The notes: generated by a model not told the origin, from the sequence alone. A stretch of DNA of 64,000 bases from Streptomyces sp. CB02980 (GCF_014451325.2 NZ_JACSCH020000004.1:278392-342391); one strand, 5' to 3'. Numbered from the stretch's first letter, positions 18,913 to 28,368 are shown. Numbers and translations: made by a program.

Positions 18913-18986
18913 CGCGGGGTGGAGCAGCTCGGTAGCTCGCTGGGCTCATAACCCAGAGGTCGCAGGTTCAAATCCTGTCCCCGCTA
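18913..18986 (+). tRNA. initiator tRNA-Met (CAU), copy 2
   Basis: Identical in all 74 positions to the copy at 16577-16650; the identity extends over an 89-nt block. A promoter fits upstream: TTGCGC (18871-18876), an 18-bp spacer, and TAGAGT (18895-18900). Confidence 0.95.
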
Positions 18987-18996
18987 CTCAGTAGCA

Positions 18997-19038
18997 ACGA
19001 AGGCCCGGATTCGATTTCGATCGGATCCGGGCCTTCGT
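18997..19038 (+). terminator. terminator after tRNA-fMet copy 2
   Basis: A 19-bp stem (18997-19015 with 19020-19038) with a TTCG loop and one non-Watson-Crick position. Confidence 0.88.
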
Positions 19039-19077
19039 CGTGCATCCATGGGTCTTTCGTCGTGCAGTCATGGGTAT

Positions 19078-19111
19078 GAAGAAGGCCCCCGCCGAAGCGG
19101 GGGCCTTCTTC
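19078..19111 (-). terminator. terminator of the Fur-family gene
   Basis: A perfect 15-bp stem (19078-19092 with 19097-19111) with a CGAA loop, 12 bases beyond the regulator's stop codon. Confidence 0.85.
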
Positions 19112-19122
19112 GTGGAGCCGTG

Positions 19123-19542
19123 TCAGGCGGTGGTGGCGCAGCTCGGGCAGATGCCGCGGTACGTGACCTCGACGTTCGAGATCGTGAAGCCGAAGCGCTC
19201 GGTGTCCGGCAGGTCCGCCAGCGGGTCGCCGGCCGGGTGGACGTCCCGGATCGCGCCGCAGCGGCCGCAGACCAGGTGCTGGTGCGGCCGGTGGGCGTTG
19301 GGGTCGTAGCGCTTGGCGCGTCCGTCGGTCGCGACCTCGAGGATCTCGCCGAGGGTGACCATCTCGCCCAGCGTGTTGTAGACGGTCGCGCGCGAGATCT
19401 CGGGAAGTCGCGCCACGGCGCGCGCGTGAACCTCGTCGGCGGTCAGGTGCACATGATCCCCGTCGAGGACCTCGGCCACGACGCGTCGCTGCGCGGTCAT
19501 CCGCCAGCCGCGTCCGCGCAGTCGTTCCAACAGGTCACTCAT
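19123..19542 (-). CDS. catR: Fur-family peroxide regulator, CatR/PerR type
   Basis: A 139-aa Fur-family repressor. The winged helix spans residues 1-80 with the recognition segment ISRATVYNTLGEM. The dimer domain has the metal-rich HRPHQH cluster and two CxxC pairs (CGRC and CPSC) for structural zinc. It closely resembles S. coelicolor CatR as I remember it, an H2O2-sensing repressor of catalase. Gene context agrees: it is divergent from a catalase, with a 14-bp palindrome in the catalase promoter. FurA or Zur would be alternatives, but the neighbour argues for peroxide sensing. Confidence 0.85.
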   Translation of the reverse strand: MSDLLERLRGRGWRMTAQRRVVAEVLDGDHVHLTADEVHARAVARLPEISRATVYNTLGEMVTLGEILEVATDGRAKRYDPNAHRPHQHLVCGRCGAIRDVHPAGDPLADLPDTERFGFTISNVEVTYRGICPSCATTA

Positions 19543-19603
19543 GGGGGCCAGGGTAACAGTCGCGGCTTCGGGTTCCCGAACAGGTGTGACTTTGGATGTT
19601 CAC

Positions 19604-19631
19604 TTGACTTAGACAATGTCCATTGTAGGAT
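19604..19631 (+). promoter_or_regulatory. catalase promoter with Fur/CatR-type operator
   Basis: TTGACT (19604-19609) and TAGGAT (19626-19631) are separated by 16 bp. A perfect dyad ACAATG-TC-CATTGT (19613-19626) fills the spacer and touches the -10 box, where a bound repressor would block polymerase. Confidence 0.75.
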
Positions 19632-19673
19632 CCAGTACGGCAGACAGGGCAGGACAGGACGCAGGAGGCGCAC

Positions 19674-21125
19674 GTGACGCAGGGACCGCTCACCACGGAG
19701 GCCGGCGCGCCGGTCGCCGACAACCAGAACAGCGAGACGGCGGGCGTCGGCGGTCCGGTCCTCGTCCAGGACCAGCTCCTGCTCGAGAAGCTCGCCCACT
19801 TCAACCGCGAGCGCATCCCGGAGCGCGTGGTCCACGCGCGCGGTGCGGGTGCCTACGGCACCTTCACGCTCACCCGTGACGTCTCGCGGTGGACGCGCGC
19901 CGCGTTCCTCTCCGAGGTCGGCAAGCAGACCGAGACGTTCCTGCGCTTCTCCACGGTCGCGGGCAACCTCGGTGCGGCCGACGCGGTGCGCGACCCGCGC
20001 GGCTGGGCGCTGAAGTTCTACACCGAGGAGGGCAACTACGACCTCGTCGGCAACAACACCCCGGTGTTCTTCATCAAGGACGCCATCAAGTTCCCCGACT
20101 TCATCCACACCCAGAAGCGCGACCCGTACTCGGGCTCGCAGGAGGCGGACAACGTCTGGGACTTCTGGGGCCTCTCCCCGGAGTCGACCCACCAGGTCAC
20201 CTGGCTCTTCGGCGACCGCGGCATCCCCGCCTCGTACCGCCACATGAACGGCTACGGCTCGCACACGTTCCAGTGGAACAACGAGGCGGGCGAGGTCTTC
20301 TGGGTCAAGTACCACTTCAAGACCGACCAGGGCATCAAGAACCTCACCCAGGACGAGGCCAACCGGCTCGCCGGCGAGGACCCGGACTCGCACCAGCGCG
20401 ACCTGCGCGAGGCCATCGAGCGCGGCGACTTCCCGACCTGGACCGTGCAGGTCCAGATCATGCCCGCGGCCGACGCCGCCCACTACCGCTTCAACCCCTT
20501 CGACCTCACGAAGGTGTGGCCGCACGAGGACTACCCGCCGATCGAGATCGGCAGGCTGGAGCTCAACCGCAACCCGGAGAACATCTTCGCCGAGGTCGAG
20601 CAGTCCATCTTCAGCCCGGCGCACTTCGTGCCCGGCATCGGTCCGTCCCCGGACAAGATGCTCCAGGGCCGCCTCTTCGCCTACGGCGACGCCCACCGCT
20701 ACCGCGTCGGCATCAACGCCGGCCACCTGCCGGTGAACCGCCCGCACGCCACCGAGGCGCGCACCCACTCCCGTGACGGCTTCCTCTACGACGGCCGCCA
20801 CAAGGGCGCGAAGAACTACGAGCCGAACTCCTTCGGCGGCCCGTCCCAGACGGACCGGCCGCTGTGGCAGTCCGCCCCGGTCACCGGCGGCACCGGCAAC
20901 CACGCCGCCGCGGTCCACGCCGAGGACGACGACTTCAGGCAGGCGGGCGACCTCTACCGACTGATGTCGGAGGGCGAGAAGGGCCGCCTGGTCGACAACC
21001 TGGCCGGCTTCATCGCCAAGGTCTCGCGCGACGACATCGCCGAGCGGGCGATCGGCAACTTCCGCCGGGCGGACGAAGACTTCGGCAAGCGGCTGGAGGC
21101 CGCGATCCAGGCCCTGCGCGGCTGA
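19674..21125 (+). CDS. katA: monofunctional haem catalase
   Basis: A 483-aa small-subunit catalase that dismutates H2O2. Catalytic His54 lies in [12 protein letters not shown], the distal Asn in VGNNTPVFF (near 127-128), and the haem-ligand tyrosine in [12 protein letters not shown] (Tyr337). There is no secretion signal, so it is cytoplasmic. GTG 19674 is preceded by GGAGG, and the spacing to the promoter at 19604 gives a leader of about 35 bases. Regulation by the divergent CatR-type repressor is inferred from the operator. The length is normal for clade 3 enzymes. Confidence 0.97.
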   Translation: MTQGPLTTEAGAPVADNQNSETAGVGGPVLVQDQLLLEKLAHFNRERIPERVVHARGAGAYGTFTLTRDVSRWTRAAFLSEVGKQTETFLRFSTVAGNLGAADAVRDPRGWALKFYTEEGNYDLVGNNTPVFFIKDAIKFPDFIHTQKRDPYSGSQEADNVWDFWGLSPESTHQVTWLFGDRGIPASYRHMNGYGSHTFQWNNEAGEVFWVKYHFKTDQGIKNLTQDEANRLAGEDPDSHQRDLREAIERGDFPTWTVQVQIMPAADAAHYRFNPFDLTKVWPHEDYPPIEIGRLELNRNPENIFAEVEQSIFSPAHFVPGIGPSPDKMLQGRLFAYGDAHRYRVGINAGHLPVNRPHATEARTHSRDGFLYDGRHKGAKNYEPNSFGGPSQTDRPLWQSAPVTGGTGNHAAAVHAEDDDFRQAGDLYRLMSEGEKGRLVDNLAGFIAKVSRDDIAERAIGNFRRADEDFGKRLEAAIQALRG

Positions 21126-21142
21126 GGGCGCCTGCCGAAAGA

Positions 21143-21183
21143 GGGAGCGGGCCGGATTTCCGTACGGATTCCGGCCCGTTCCC
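21143..21183. terminator. terminator between katA and the CBS gene
   Basis: A near-perfect GC-rich dyad centred on CCGTACGG, with one or two mismatches, between convergent genes. Confidence 0.75.
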
Positions 21184-21186
21184 GCG

Positions 21187-21573
21187 TCATCCCGCGACGC
21201 TGTGCAGCGGGATCCAGCAGCGGATGATGTCCCGGACCGAGACGATGCCGACGGGACCGTGGTCGTCGAGGACCACGAGGTGGCGGAACCCGCCGTGTGT
21301 CATGGCCCCGGCCGCCTCCTCCAGGGTCCAGGTGGGGGCGGCGAAGACGACGTCGTGGGTGGTGTGGGCGTCGGCGGTCTCGGTGTCGGGGTTCTGGTCG
21401 CGGGCCAGCGATTTGAGGATGTCCCGCTCGGTGAGGATGCCGAGCCCGGCGTCCCCGTCCAGGACGACGGCCGCGCCGACGTGGCGCGCCGCCATCAGCC
21501 GGGCGGCCTGTCGGAGGGTGTGTGCGGGGCCGATGGTGAGGACCACGGTGCTCATGGCGTCACGGACGAGCAT
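21187..21573 (-). CDS. tandem CBS-domain protein
   Basis: A 128-aa protein made of two CBS domains (about residues 5-60, with GILTERDIL, and 72-125, with PVGIVSVRDII), the minimal unit for binding adenine nucleotides or SAM. ATG 21573 is preferred over the in-frame GTG at 21585 because AAGGAGG overlaps that GTG but is suitably spaced from the ATG. It is a stand-alone sensor module; its partner is unknown. The leader holds a tandem TTCACAAG repeat. Confidence 0.88.
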   Translation of the reverse strand: MLVRDAMSTVVLTIGPAHTLRQAARLMAARHVGAAVVLDGDAGLGILTERDILKSLARDQNPDTETADAHTTHDVVFAAPTWTLEEAAGAMTHGGFRHLVVLDDHGPVGIVSVRDIIRCWIPLHSVAG

Positions 21574-21756
21574 GGGCGGAGCCACCTCCTTGGTGAAACG
21601 TTCCCGCTTTCAACGAGAACCGATTCACAAGTTCACAAGTGGGGGGACTCTCAGAGTGGCACCGGGGGAGGGGCCCGACAAGGGGGCGCGCGAGGCGCCC
21701 CCGGGGAGTGCCGAGGGCGCTCGAACGCGGATGTTCGACCTGGTGCGGCGGGGCGG

Positions 21757-22566
21757 TCAGCCCTCCGCGTTCTCCTGGTTGAGGTAGCTCAGCAGCTCGC
21801 CGTGGAGCAGACCGTTCGACGCCGCCGCGTTTCCGCTGTGCGGACCGTGCCGGCCGTCCAGTCCCGTGTACGTACCGCCGGCCTCCTGGACCACGACCGC
21901 CACCGCGGCCATGTCCCACAGCGACAGCTCCGGCTCCGCGCAGATGTCCACCGAGCCCTCGGCGACCATCATGTACGGCCAGAAGTCGCCGTACGCCCGG
22001 GTCCGCCAGCACGCGCGCGTGAGGTCGAGGAAACCGTCGAGGCGGCCCTGCTCCTCCCAGCCGCTCAGCGAGGAGTACGCGAACGAGGCGTCCTCCAGGG
22101 AGGCGACCTTGGAGACCCCGATCCGGCTCGCCGAGGCGAGGCTGCGCCCGGTGTACGCCCCGAGGCCCTTCGCCGCCCACCAGCGCCGGCCGAGCGCCGG
22201 GGCCGACACCACGCCCACCACCGGCTGGAAGCCGGTCTCCCCGGCCTCCATCAGCGCGATCAGGGTCGCCCAGACGGGCACCCCGCGCACGTAGTTCTTC
22301 GTGCCGTCGATCGGGTCGATCACCCAGCGGCGCGGGCCCGAGCCCTCCACGCCGTACTCCTCGCCCAGGATCGCGTCGCGCGGCCTGGCGCGCTTGAGCT
22401 GCCCCCGGATCAGTTCCTCCGCGGCCTTGTCGGCCTCGCTCACCGGAGTCATGTCCGGCTTCGTCTCGACCTTGAGGTCGAGCGCCTGGAACCGGTCCAT
22501 GGTGGCCGCGTCGGCGGCATCCGCGAGGACATGGGCGAGACGCAGATCATCGTGGTAATCGGCCAT
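21757..22566 (-). CDS. hisN: histidinol-phosphatase of the inositol monophosphatase family
   Basis: A 269-aa IMPase-fold enzyme. Metal and substrate residues lie in GEEYG (near 69), DPIDGTKNYVRG (about 86-97) and LWDMAAVAVVVQEAGG (near 215). It closely resembles actinobacterial HisN, which removes phosphate from histidinol phosphate in histidine synthesis; in S. coelicolor the gene also sits apart from the main his operon. A general inositol-monophosphatase activity is the main alternative. ATG 22566 starts the family N-terminus MADYHDDLRLAH. Confidence 0.85.
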   Translation of the reverse strand: MADYHDDLRLAHVLADAADAATMDRFQALDLKVETKPDMTPVSEADKAAEELIRGQLKRARPRDAILGEEYGVEGSGPRRWVIDPIDGTKNYVRGVPVWATLIALMEAGETGFQPVVGVVSAPALGRRWWAAKGLGAYTGRSLASASRIGVSKVASLEDASFAYSSLSGWEEQGRLDGFLDLTRACWRTRAYGDFWPYMMVAEGSVDICAEPELSLWDMAAVAVVVQEAGGTYTGLDGRHGPHSGNAAASNGLLHGELLSYLNQENAEG

Positions 22567-22687
22567 GGTCGGCACTCTATCTCCGTGTGATCCCCGCGCG
22601 GAGAACCGTCCACCGGCGCCCCTTGACAGTGCTGGGACGCCTGCCGACGCTGAGCACGGAAACGATTCCCCGGTCCCGGAGACGCCG

Positions 22688-23341
22688 ATGCCGACTGCCC
22701 GCGAGGCCCTGCTCGACGCCGCGCTCGCCGCGCTCGCGTACCGGTCGTGGTCCGCCGTCCGCATGGCCGACCTCGCCGTGGCCGCCCGGGTGTCCCGGCA
22801 GACCCTCTACAACGAGTTCGGCAGCAAGGAGGGCCTCGCCCGTGCCCTCGTGCGCCGGGAGGCCGACGCCTATCTCCAGGGCGTCCGGCGGCTGCTCGAC
22901 GCCCCGGCCCCGCCCGAGCGGAACCTGGTCCTCGTCGCCGAGTGGATCGTCACCCGGGCCGCCTCCCGACCCGTGCTGCGGGCCCTGCTCACCGGTGCCT
23001 GGGACGAGCGGCTGCCCGCACCCCGGCCGGCCAGGCCCGGTGCGCGCCCCGCGGCCGTCCCCGCACAGCGCCGCGCCGACGAGGGGCCGCCCGCGCCCGG
23101 CGAACTGGTGGCGGCGACCGTGGCCTGCGCGGGGGAGCGGTGGGCGGTGGGCTGCGAACTCGCCGTCCGGCTGGCCCTCAGCCATGTCGTGGCGCCCACG
23201 ATCCCCTCCCTGGAGGGGTGGCGGGCGGACGGTCAGTGCGCCGAGCCGGACAGCTGGAGCCCGATCACGCCGACGACGACCAGGCTGATCGAGATGAGCT
23301 TGAGCGTGGAGACCACGTCACCGAGGAAGATCATTCCGTAG
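22688..23341 (+). CDS. TetR-family regulator with read-through tail
   Basis: A 217-aa TetR/AcrR-type protein. The HTH is at residues 5-50 (MADLAVAARVSRQTLYNEFGSKEGL) with a helical ligand domain up to about residue 165. The last 50 residues (after VVAPTIPSLEGW) are unlike a TetR domain and are read from sequence antisense to the SMR exporter gene; the stop lies 109 bases inside that gene. The family stop is probably lost, so the tail may be recent. It likely controls the convergent exporter, whose promoter holds a 15-bp dyad. ATG 22688 was chosen for the HTH start. Confidence 0.85.
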   Translation: MPTAREALLDAALAALAYRSWSAVRMADLAVAARVSRQTLYNEFGSKEGLARALVRREADAYLQGVRRLLDAPAPPERNLVLVAEWIVTRAASRPVLRALLTGAWDERLPAPRPARPGARPAAVPAQRRADEGPPAPGELVAATVACAGERWAVGCELAVRLALSHVVAPTIPSLEGWRADGQCAEPDSWSPITPTTTRLIEMSLSVETTSPRKIIP

Positions 23342-23556
23342 ATCGCCGTCCCGGCCGCCCCGATGCCGGTCCACACCGCGTACGCGGGGCCCACGTCGAG
23401 CTTCCGCAGGGCGAGCGTCAGGAGGCCGAAGCTGCCGAGGGCGAAGGCCGCGAACGCGACCGTCGGCCACAGCCGGGTGAACCCGTGCGAGAGCTTCAGG
23501 CAGACCGCGAACCCCGTCTCCAGAAAGCCCGCCACCACCACCAGCAGCCACGCCAT
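23233..23556 (-). CDS. SMR-family exporter (SugE/Gdx-like)
   Basis: A 107-aa four-helix small multidrug resistance protein. The essential Glu lies in the first helix (AGFLETGFAV, Glu13), and AYAVWTGIGAAGTAIYG in helix 3 is typical of the SugE/Gdx branch, which exports guanidinium and related cations with proton exchange. No paired second SMR gene is present, so it would act as a homodimer. Its 3' end overlaps the TetR gene by 109 bases. Quaternary-ammonium export (Qac branch) is the alternative. Confidence 0.9.
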   Translation of the reverse strand: MAWLLVVVAGFLETGFAVCLKLSHGFTRLWPTVAFAAFALGSFGLLTLALRKLDVGPAYAVWTGIGAAGTAIYGMIFLGDVVSTLKLISISLVVVGVIGLQLSGSAH

Positions 23557-23591
23557 CGTCAGTGCCTCCCACGCCGTCGGTGACTGCTTCG

Positions 23592-23606
23592 TCGCACTTG
23601 GTGCGA
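23592..23606 (-). promoter_or_regulatory. palindromic operator candidate of the SMR exporter gene
   Basis: TCGCAC-TTG-GTGCGA, a perfect 6-3-6 dyad, lies 36-50 bases upstream of the SMR start. A CATAAT -10-like hexamer is immediately upstream on the same strand, so a bound TetR-type protein would block initiation. Confidence 0.7.
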
Positions 23607-23696
23607 TTATGCACTTACCGGCCGTGGTCGTCCGTAAACGTGTACGGCGCGGCAGCCCGCAAACGCGGGCGGCTCGGCGGGGTGCTCAGGACGGGT

Positions 23697-23730
23697 GACT
23701 GCGGGACGCGTGACTGCGGGACGCGTGACT
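23697..23730. repeat. 15-bp tandem repeat
   Basis: Two full copies of a 15-bp unit (GACTGCGGGACGCGT) and a partial third lie in the gap after the rsgA stop. No gene or hairpin explains them. Confidence 0.8.
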
Positions 23731-23750
23731 CGGGAGGGCGGGTCGGGGGC

Positions 23751-24764
23751 TCAGTCGCCCTCGCGCCGCTCCCGGGTCGCGAGCAGCCGGCGCAGCGAGA
23801 CGAGCCGCGCCGGATCGGCGTGCCCCTCCGCCACCCACGCTTCGAGCGCGCAGTCGGGCTCGTCGTGGCTGCACGCGCGCGGGCAGTTCTCCGTACCCGG
23901 TACGAGGTCGGGGAAGGCGAGGATGACCCGGGACGGGTCGACGTGGTGCAGGCCGAAGGAACGGACGCCCGGGGTGTCGATGACCCAGCCGCCCTCCTTG
24001 TCGTTGAGCGGCAGGGCGAGCGCGGAGGTGGTGGTGTGCCGGCCGCGGCCCGTGACCGCGTTGACGACACCGGTGGTGCGGCGTCGCTCCGGCGGGACCA
24101 GGGCGTTGACCAGGGTCGTCTTGCCGACGCCGGAGTGCCCGACGAACGCGGTGGTCCGGCCCTTGAGGTGCTCGTGGACCCGCTCGGCGGCGACCCCGTC
24201 CACGAACTCGTCGCGCGTGGTCACCACGTACGGCACACCGAGCGCGCCGTACATGCCGAGGAGGTCGTCCGGCGGAGCCAGGTCCGACTTGGTGAGGACG
24301 AGCAGCGGGGTGAGGCCGCCGTCGTACGCGGCGACCAGACATCGGTCGATCAGACGCGGCCGCGGCTCGGGGTCGGCGAGGGCGGTGACGATCGCCAGCT
24401 GGTCGGCGTTGGCGACGACCACCCGCTCGTACGGGTCGTCGTCGTCGGCCGTGCGGCGCAGCACCGAGCTGCGCTCTCCGATCCGCACGATCCGGGCGAG
24501 GGTGTCCTTCTCGCCGGTCAGGTCGCCGACGAGCGAGACGCGGTCGCCGACCACGGCGGCCTTGCGGCCCAGCTCGCGCGCCTTCATCGCGGTCACGGCC
24601 CGGTCGTCGACCAGGACGGTCAGCCGGCCGCGGTCGACGGTGAGGACCATGCCCTCGACGGCGTCCTCGTGCTTCGGGCGGATCGTGGTGCGGGGACGGG
24701 TGCCCTTGCGGTTGGGCCGCTGGCGGATGTCGTCCTCGTCGGTGTGCTTGCCGTAACGCCGCAT
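23751..24764 (-). CDS. rsgA: ribosome small-subunit-dependent GTPase RsgA
   Basis: A 337-aa circularly permuted GTPase that helps late 30S maturation. The permuted order is visible: TKSD (158-161) comes before the P-loop GHSGVGKTT (209-217) and DTPG (263-266). An OB fold lies N-terminal (about 35-100), and a C-terminal zinc knuckle uses Cys294, Cys298, His300 and Cys305. It starts 3 bases after the aroA stop, so it is cotranscribed with aroA. Confidence 0.95.
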   Translation of the reverse strand: MRRYGKHTDEDDIRQRPNRKGTRPRTTIRPKHEDAVEGMVLTVDRGRLTVLVDDRAVTAMKARELGRKAAVVGDRVSLVGDLTGEKDTLARIVRIGERSSVLRRTADDDDPYERVVVANADQLAIVTALADPEPRPRLIDRCLVAAYDGGLTPLLVLTKSDLAPPDDLLGMYGALGVPYVVTTRDEFVDGVAAERVHEHLKGRTTAFVGHSGVGKTTLVNALVPPERRRTTGVVNAVTGRGRHTTTSALALPLNDKEGGWVIDTPGVRSFGLHHVDPSRVILAFPDLVPGTENCPRACSHDEPDCALEAWVAEGHADPARLVSLRRLLATRERREGD

Positions 24765-24767
24765 GGT

Positions 24768-26099
24768 TCAGGCCCCGAGCATTTCGGTCCACATCCTCGG
24801 GAAGTCGGGCAAGGTCTTCGCCGTCGTGGCCACGTCCTCGATCTCCACGCCCTCGACCGCGAGGCCGATGATCGCGCCCGCCGTCGCCATGCGGTGGTCG
24901 TGGTACGTGTGGAAGACGCCGCCGTGCAGCGGGCGCGGGCGGATGTGGAGACCGTCCTCGGTCTCGGTCACGTCGCCGCCCAGCTCGTTGATCTCCTTGG
25001 TGAGCGCCGCCAGCCGGTCCGTCTCGTGCAGCCGGAGATGGGCGACCCCGCGCAGGGTCGACGGGGAGTCCGCGAGGGCCGCGACCGCCGCGATGCCGGG
25101 CGTCAGCTCGCCGACCTCGCCGAGGTCCACGTCGATGCCGTGGATCCGGCCCGTACCCGTGAAGGTCAGGCCCGCCTCGGTCAGCTCGCAGGAGCCACCC
25201 ATCTCGGTGAAGATCTCCCGCAGCGCGTCACCGGGCTGGGTGGTTCGCGCCGGCCAGTCCGGGACCGTCACACGGCCGCCGGTGATCAGGGCCGCCGCCA
25301 GGAACGGCTGCGCGTTCGACAGGTCGGGCTCGACGACCAGGTCCCGGCCGCGCAGCGCGGAGGGGGCCACCCGCCACACGTTCGGGGCGCCGCCGTGCTC
25401 CGGCTCGTCCACCTGGGCGCCGACCGCGCGCAGCATGTCGACCGTCATCCGGATGTGCGGCAGCGAGGGCAGCCGCGACCCCACGTGCCGCACCTCGACG
25501 CCCTGGTTGAAGCGGGGCGCGGAGAGCAGCAGGGCGCTCACGAACTGGGAGGACGAGGAGGCGTCGATCTCGACGGTGCCGCCGTCCAGGCCACCGGCGC
25601 CGTGCACCGTCATGGGGAGGGCGCCGCGGCCCTCGTCGTCGATGCGGGCGCCGAGCGCGCGCAGCGCGTCGATCACTCCGTGCAGCGGGCGCTCGTGGGA
25701 GCGGGGGTCGCCGTCGAAGCGCACCGGGCCGTCGGCGAGCGCCGCGACCGGAGGCAGGAAGCGCATGACCGTGCCGGCGTTGCCGACGTCGACGGTCGCG
25801 GGGCCGCGCAGCGGGGAGGGGATGATCCGCCAGGCCTCGCCGGAGCCGTCGGGGCCCACGCCCTCCTCGATCTTCACTCCGAGAACACGGAGCGCCTCGG
25901 CCATCAGGAGGGTGTCGCGGGAGCGCAGCGGGCGGCGCAGCCAGCCCGGCTCGGACGCGAGGGCTGCGAGGACCAGGGCGCGGTTGGTGACCGACTTCGA
26001 TCCGGGCACGGTGACGGTCGCGTCGACGGCGCCGCGGGCATACGGGGCGGGCCAGAGGTCGGTGGGCGGGCCGATGTGCGCGGAGGTGGCTGCGGTCAT
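24768..26099 (-). CDS. aroA: 3-phosphoshikimate 1-carboxyvinyltransferase (EPSP synthase)
   Basis: A 443-aa enzyme of the shikimate pathway that transfers enolpyruvate from PEP to shikimate 3-phosphate. Visible family motifs are [17 protein letters not shown] (near 31-47), [12 protein letters not shown] (near 104-115), [11 protein letters not shown], and the closing [13 protein letters not shown]. The GNAGT loop carries T rather than the class II changes, so it reads as the usual (class I-like) actinobacterial type. ATG 26099 is used. It heads the aroA-rsgA unit, and the M50-like gene lies 20 bases upstream on the same strand. Confidence 0.97.
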   Translation of the reverse strand: MTAATSAHIGPPTDLWPAPYARGAVDATVTVPGSKSVTNRALVLAALASEPGWLRRPLRSRDTLLMAEALRVLGVKIEEGVGPDGSGEAWRIIPSPLRGPATVDVGNAGTVMRFLPPVAALADGPVRFDGDPRSHERPLHGVIDALRALGARIDDEGRGALPMTVHGAGGLDGGTVEIDASSSSQFVSALLLSAPRFNQGVEVRHVGSRLPSLPHIRMTVDMLRAVGAQVDEPEHGGAPNVWRVAPSALRGRDLVVEPDLSNAQPFLAAALITGGRVTVPDWPARTTQPGDALREIFTEMGGSCELTEAGLTFTGTGRIHGIDVDLGEVGELTPGIAAVAALADSPSTLRGVAHLRLHETDRLAALTKEINELGGDVTETEDGLHIRPRPLHGGVFHTYHDHRMATAGAIIGLAVEGVEIEDVATTAKTLPDFPRMWTEMLGA

Positions 26100-26119
26100 G
26101 GAATCACTGTACGGGGGAG

Positions 26120-26809
26120 TCAGAAGCCCAGGAGCCAGCGCCCGCCGCCGATCAGGGCGGAGATCGCGACGGCGTGGAAGAAGAACAGCCACACTCCGGC
26201 GGGCACATGGGTGAGCCGCGCGAGCTGGTCCGCGTCCGAGTCGGGGGCGCCGCCGTGGCGCCGTTTCGCCTGCAGCTCGAAGGCCGGGCGGACGCCGCCG
26301 AGGAGCAGGAACCAGACCACGGCGTACGCGAAGACCGACTGGACCTCGGGGGAGGTCAGCCAGGAGACGAGGAGGAAGGCGGCGCCGGTGAGGAGGACGG
26401 TGAGGATCCCGTACGCGTTGCGGACCATCACGAGCATCGCGAGCAACAGGGCCGTCGCCACCCACAGCAGCAGGGTCACCCGATGGGTGCCGAGCAGTGC
26501 GGCGCCGCCCAGGCCGAGCAGCGGGGCCGCGGGGTAGCCGGCGGCCAGGGTGAGGACCACGCCGAGGCCGGTCGGGCGGCCTCGGCTCACGGTCAGTCCG
26601 CTGGTGTCCGAGTGCAGCCGGATCGCTTCGAGGCGCCGGCCGGTGGCGAGGGCGATCAGTCCGTGGCCGCCCTCGTGGGCGATGGTGATCGCGTTGCGGG
26701 CGAGCAGCCATATGCGGCGGGGCACGGTGGCGGCGAGGGCGGCGACGCCGGTGGCGATCACCAGCCACTCGGCGGGAGCGGCCTGCGCGCTGAAGAGGTC
26801 GAGGTCCAT
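26120..26809 (-). CDS. M50-like integral membrane metallopeptidase
   Basis: A 229-aa protein with about six transmembrane helices and the zinc motif HEGGH at residues 45-49, typical of the M50B-like peptidase group of Actinobacteria. The second family motif is not certain: RNAYG is near the expected place but without the usual DG pair. It could be an intramembrane protease or an inactive relative. It lies 20 bases upstream of aroA on the same strand and may be in the aroA-rsgA unit. It is divergent from the SRAP gene. Confidence 0.8.
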   Translation of the reverse strand: MDLDLFSAQAAPAEWLVIATGVAALAATVPRRIWLLARNAITIAHEGGHGLIALATGRRLEAIRLHSDTSGLTVSRGRPTGLGVVLTLAAGYPAAPLLGLGGAALLGTHRVTLLLWVATALLLAMLVMVRNAYGILTVLLTGAAFLLVSWLTSPEVQSVFAYAVVWFLLLGGVRPAFELQAKRRHGGAPDSDADQLARLTHVPAGVWLFFFHAVAISALIGGGRWLLGF

Positions 26810-26858
26810 CTTTCGGGCCGCTCCTCGGGTGGTCGGGGATCGTGGCAGTGTGGCACGT

Positions 26859-27674
26859 ATGTGCGGAAGGTATGCAGCGAGCCGGCGGCCCGAGGACCTC
26901 GTCGGCCTTTTCGGGATCGAGAAGAGGGAGCCGGAGGAGACTCTGGCCCCGGACTGGAACGTGGCCCCCACCAAGGAGGTCTGGGCCGTTCTGGAACGTC
27001 CTCTGAAAGACGCAGAATCCCCGCGTCCGGTTCGCCAGCTGCGCGCGCTGAGATGGGGCCTGGTGCCGTCCTGGTCGAAGTCCCCGGAGGGCGCCGCCCG
27101 GATGATCAACGCGCGCGCGGAGACCCTGGACGAGAAGCCCTCCTTCAAGCGGGCCTTCTCGGCCCGCCGGTGCATCCTGCCCGCCGACGGCTACTACGAG
27201 TGGGTGACCGGCGCGGGGGAGCGGGACCTGGAGGTCGAGGGGAAGAAGAAGCGGCCCCGGAAGCAGCCGTACTTCGTGACCCCGGCGGACGGCTCGGTCT
27301 TCGCGATGGCGGGGCTCTACGAGTTCTGGCGCGACCGGACCCTGCCCGACGGCGACCCCCTGGCGTGGTGGGTGACCTGCTCGGTGATCACCACCGAGGC
27401 GGAGGCCGGGCCGCTGGGCGTGGCCCCGGCCGAGGGCCCGCACTCGCTCGCCGACATCCACCCCCGGATGCCGCTGATGCTCACCGAGGACCGCTGGGAC
27501 GCCTGGCTCGACCCGGCGACCACCCGGCCGGAGGAGCTGCGCGGGCTGCTCGCCCCGCCGCCCGAGGGCCTGATGCGGGCCTATCCGGTGGCGACCGCGG
27601 TCAGCAACGTCCGCAACAACGGGCCCGAGCTCCTGACGGAGCTGGAGGGCCCGGAGGTCGGCACGCTCTTCTGA
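26859..27674 (+). CDS. SRAP-domain protein (YedK/HMCES family)
   Basis: A 271-aa protein. SRAP proteins form a covalent link to abasic sites in single-stranded DNA through Cys2, protecting them during replication. Seen here: the N-terminus MCGRYA with catalytic Cys2 after Met removal, NVAPT (near 34), the catalytic Glu in ADGYYEW, and the His in [10 protein letters not shown] charged insertion ([17 protein letters not shown], near 121-137) is larger than in E. coli YedK. ATG 26859 is fixed by the required Cys2. Confidence 0.95.
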   Translation: MCGRYAASRRPEDLVGLFGIEKREPEETLAPDWNVAPTKEVWAVLERPLKDAESPRPVRQLRALRWGLVPSWSKSPEGAARMINARAETLDEKPSFKRAFSARRCILPADGYYEWVTGAGERDLEVEGKKKRPRKQPYFVTPADGSVFAMAGLYEFWRDRTLPDGDPLAWWVTCSVITTEAEAGPLGVAPAEGPHSLADIHPRMPLMLTEDRWDAWLDPATTRPEELRGLLAPPPEGLMRAYPVATAVSNVRNNGPELLTELEGPEVGTLF

Positions 27675-27711
27675 GACCGTCTCGCGCGCTTCCGGACGGC
27701 AGGATGGGAGC

Positions 27712-28362
27712 GTGACCGACGTGACACAGTACGAGACCGTTTCCACCGACGCCGGGGATGCCCGCGTCGCCTGGTACGAGGGGCCCGCGGGGACGAGGCC
27801 GTGGGCCGTCCTCGCCCTCGGCCACGGCGCCGGCGGCGGCATCGAGGCCCGTGACCTCCAGGCCCTGGCCGCCGCGCTGCCCGCCCGGGGCGTGACCGTC
27901 GCCCTCGTCGAGCAGCCCTGGCGGGTGGCGGGCAAGAAGGTCGCGCCCGCCCCCAAGACCCTGGACACCGGCTGGCGCGGCCTCTGGCCGGCCCTCGCCC
28001 GGCCCGGGCTCCCGGTGATCGCGGGCGGCCGCAGCGCCGGCGCCCGGGTCGCCTGCCGCACCGGGCGGGAGCTGGGCGCGCTCGCCGTCCTCGCGCTGAG
28101 CTTCCCGCTGCACCCGCCGGGCAGGCCGGAGAAGTCCCGCGCCGACGAGCTCCTCGGCAGCGGCCTGCCGACGCTCGTCGTCCAGGGCGGCAACGACCCC
28201 TTCGGACGGCCCGCGGAGTTCCCCGAAGGCGCGTACCGCCTCGTCGAGATCCCGTACGGGGACCACGGCTTCGCCCTGCCCAAACGGGCGCCGCTCGGGC
28301 CGGACGAGGCGATGGCGCTCCTGGTGGACGGGGTCGCCGAATGGACGCTCGCCCTCCGCTGA
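27712..28362 (+). CDS. alpha/beta-hydrolase (KANL3/Tex30-like)
   Basis: A 216-aa alpha/beta-hydrolase-fold protein. The nucleophile elbow is GGRSAGAR (near 105-112), the acid is likely the Asp in GGNDPFG, and the His is in YGDHGF. An oxyanion loop GHGAGGG lies near 37-43. It resembles the KANL3/Tex30 group. The substrate is unknown. GTG 27712 is used. It ends 6 bases before the sigma-R-type promoter of sigR. Separately, S. coelicolor has a similar gene here. Confidence 0.85.
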   Translation: MTDVTQYETVSTDAGDARVAWYEGPAGTRPWAVLALGHGAGGGIEARDLQALAAALPARGVTVALVEQPWRVAGKKVAPAPKTLDTGWRGLWPALARPGLPVIAGGRSAGARVACRTGRELGALAVLALSFPLHPPGRPEKSRADELLGSGLPTLVVQGGNDPFGRPAEFPEGAYRLVEIPYGDHGFALPKRAPLGPDEAMALLVDGVAEWTLALR

Positions 28363-28368
28363 CGGACC

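Noticed and set aside
16567..18991. tRNA-flanked segment considered as an integrated mobile element
   Set aside because: No integrase or other mobility gene is present, and the repeat covers a whole tRNA gene rather than a 3' attachment fragment.
23697..23730. 15-bp tandem repeat considered as a CRISPR fragment
   Set aside because: Units abut without spacers, are too short, and no cas genes lie nearby.
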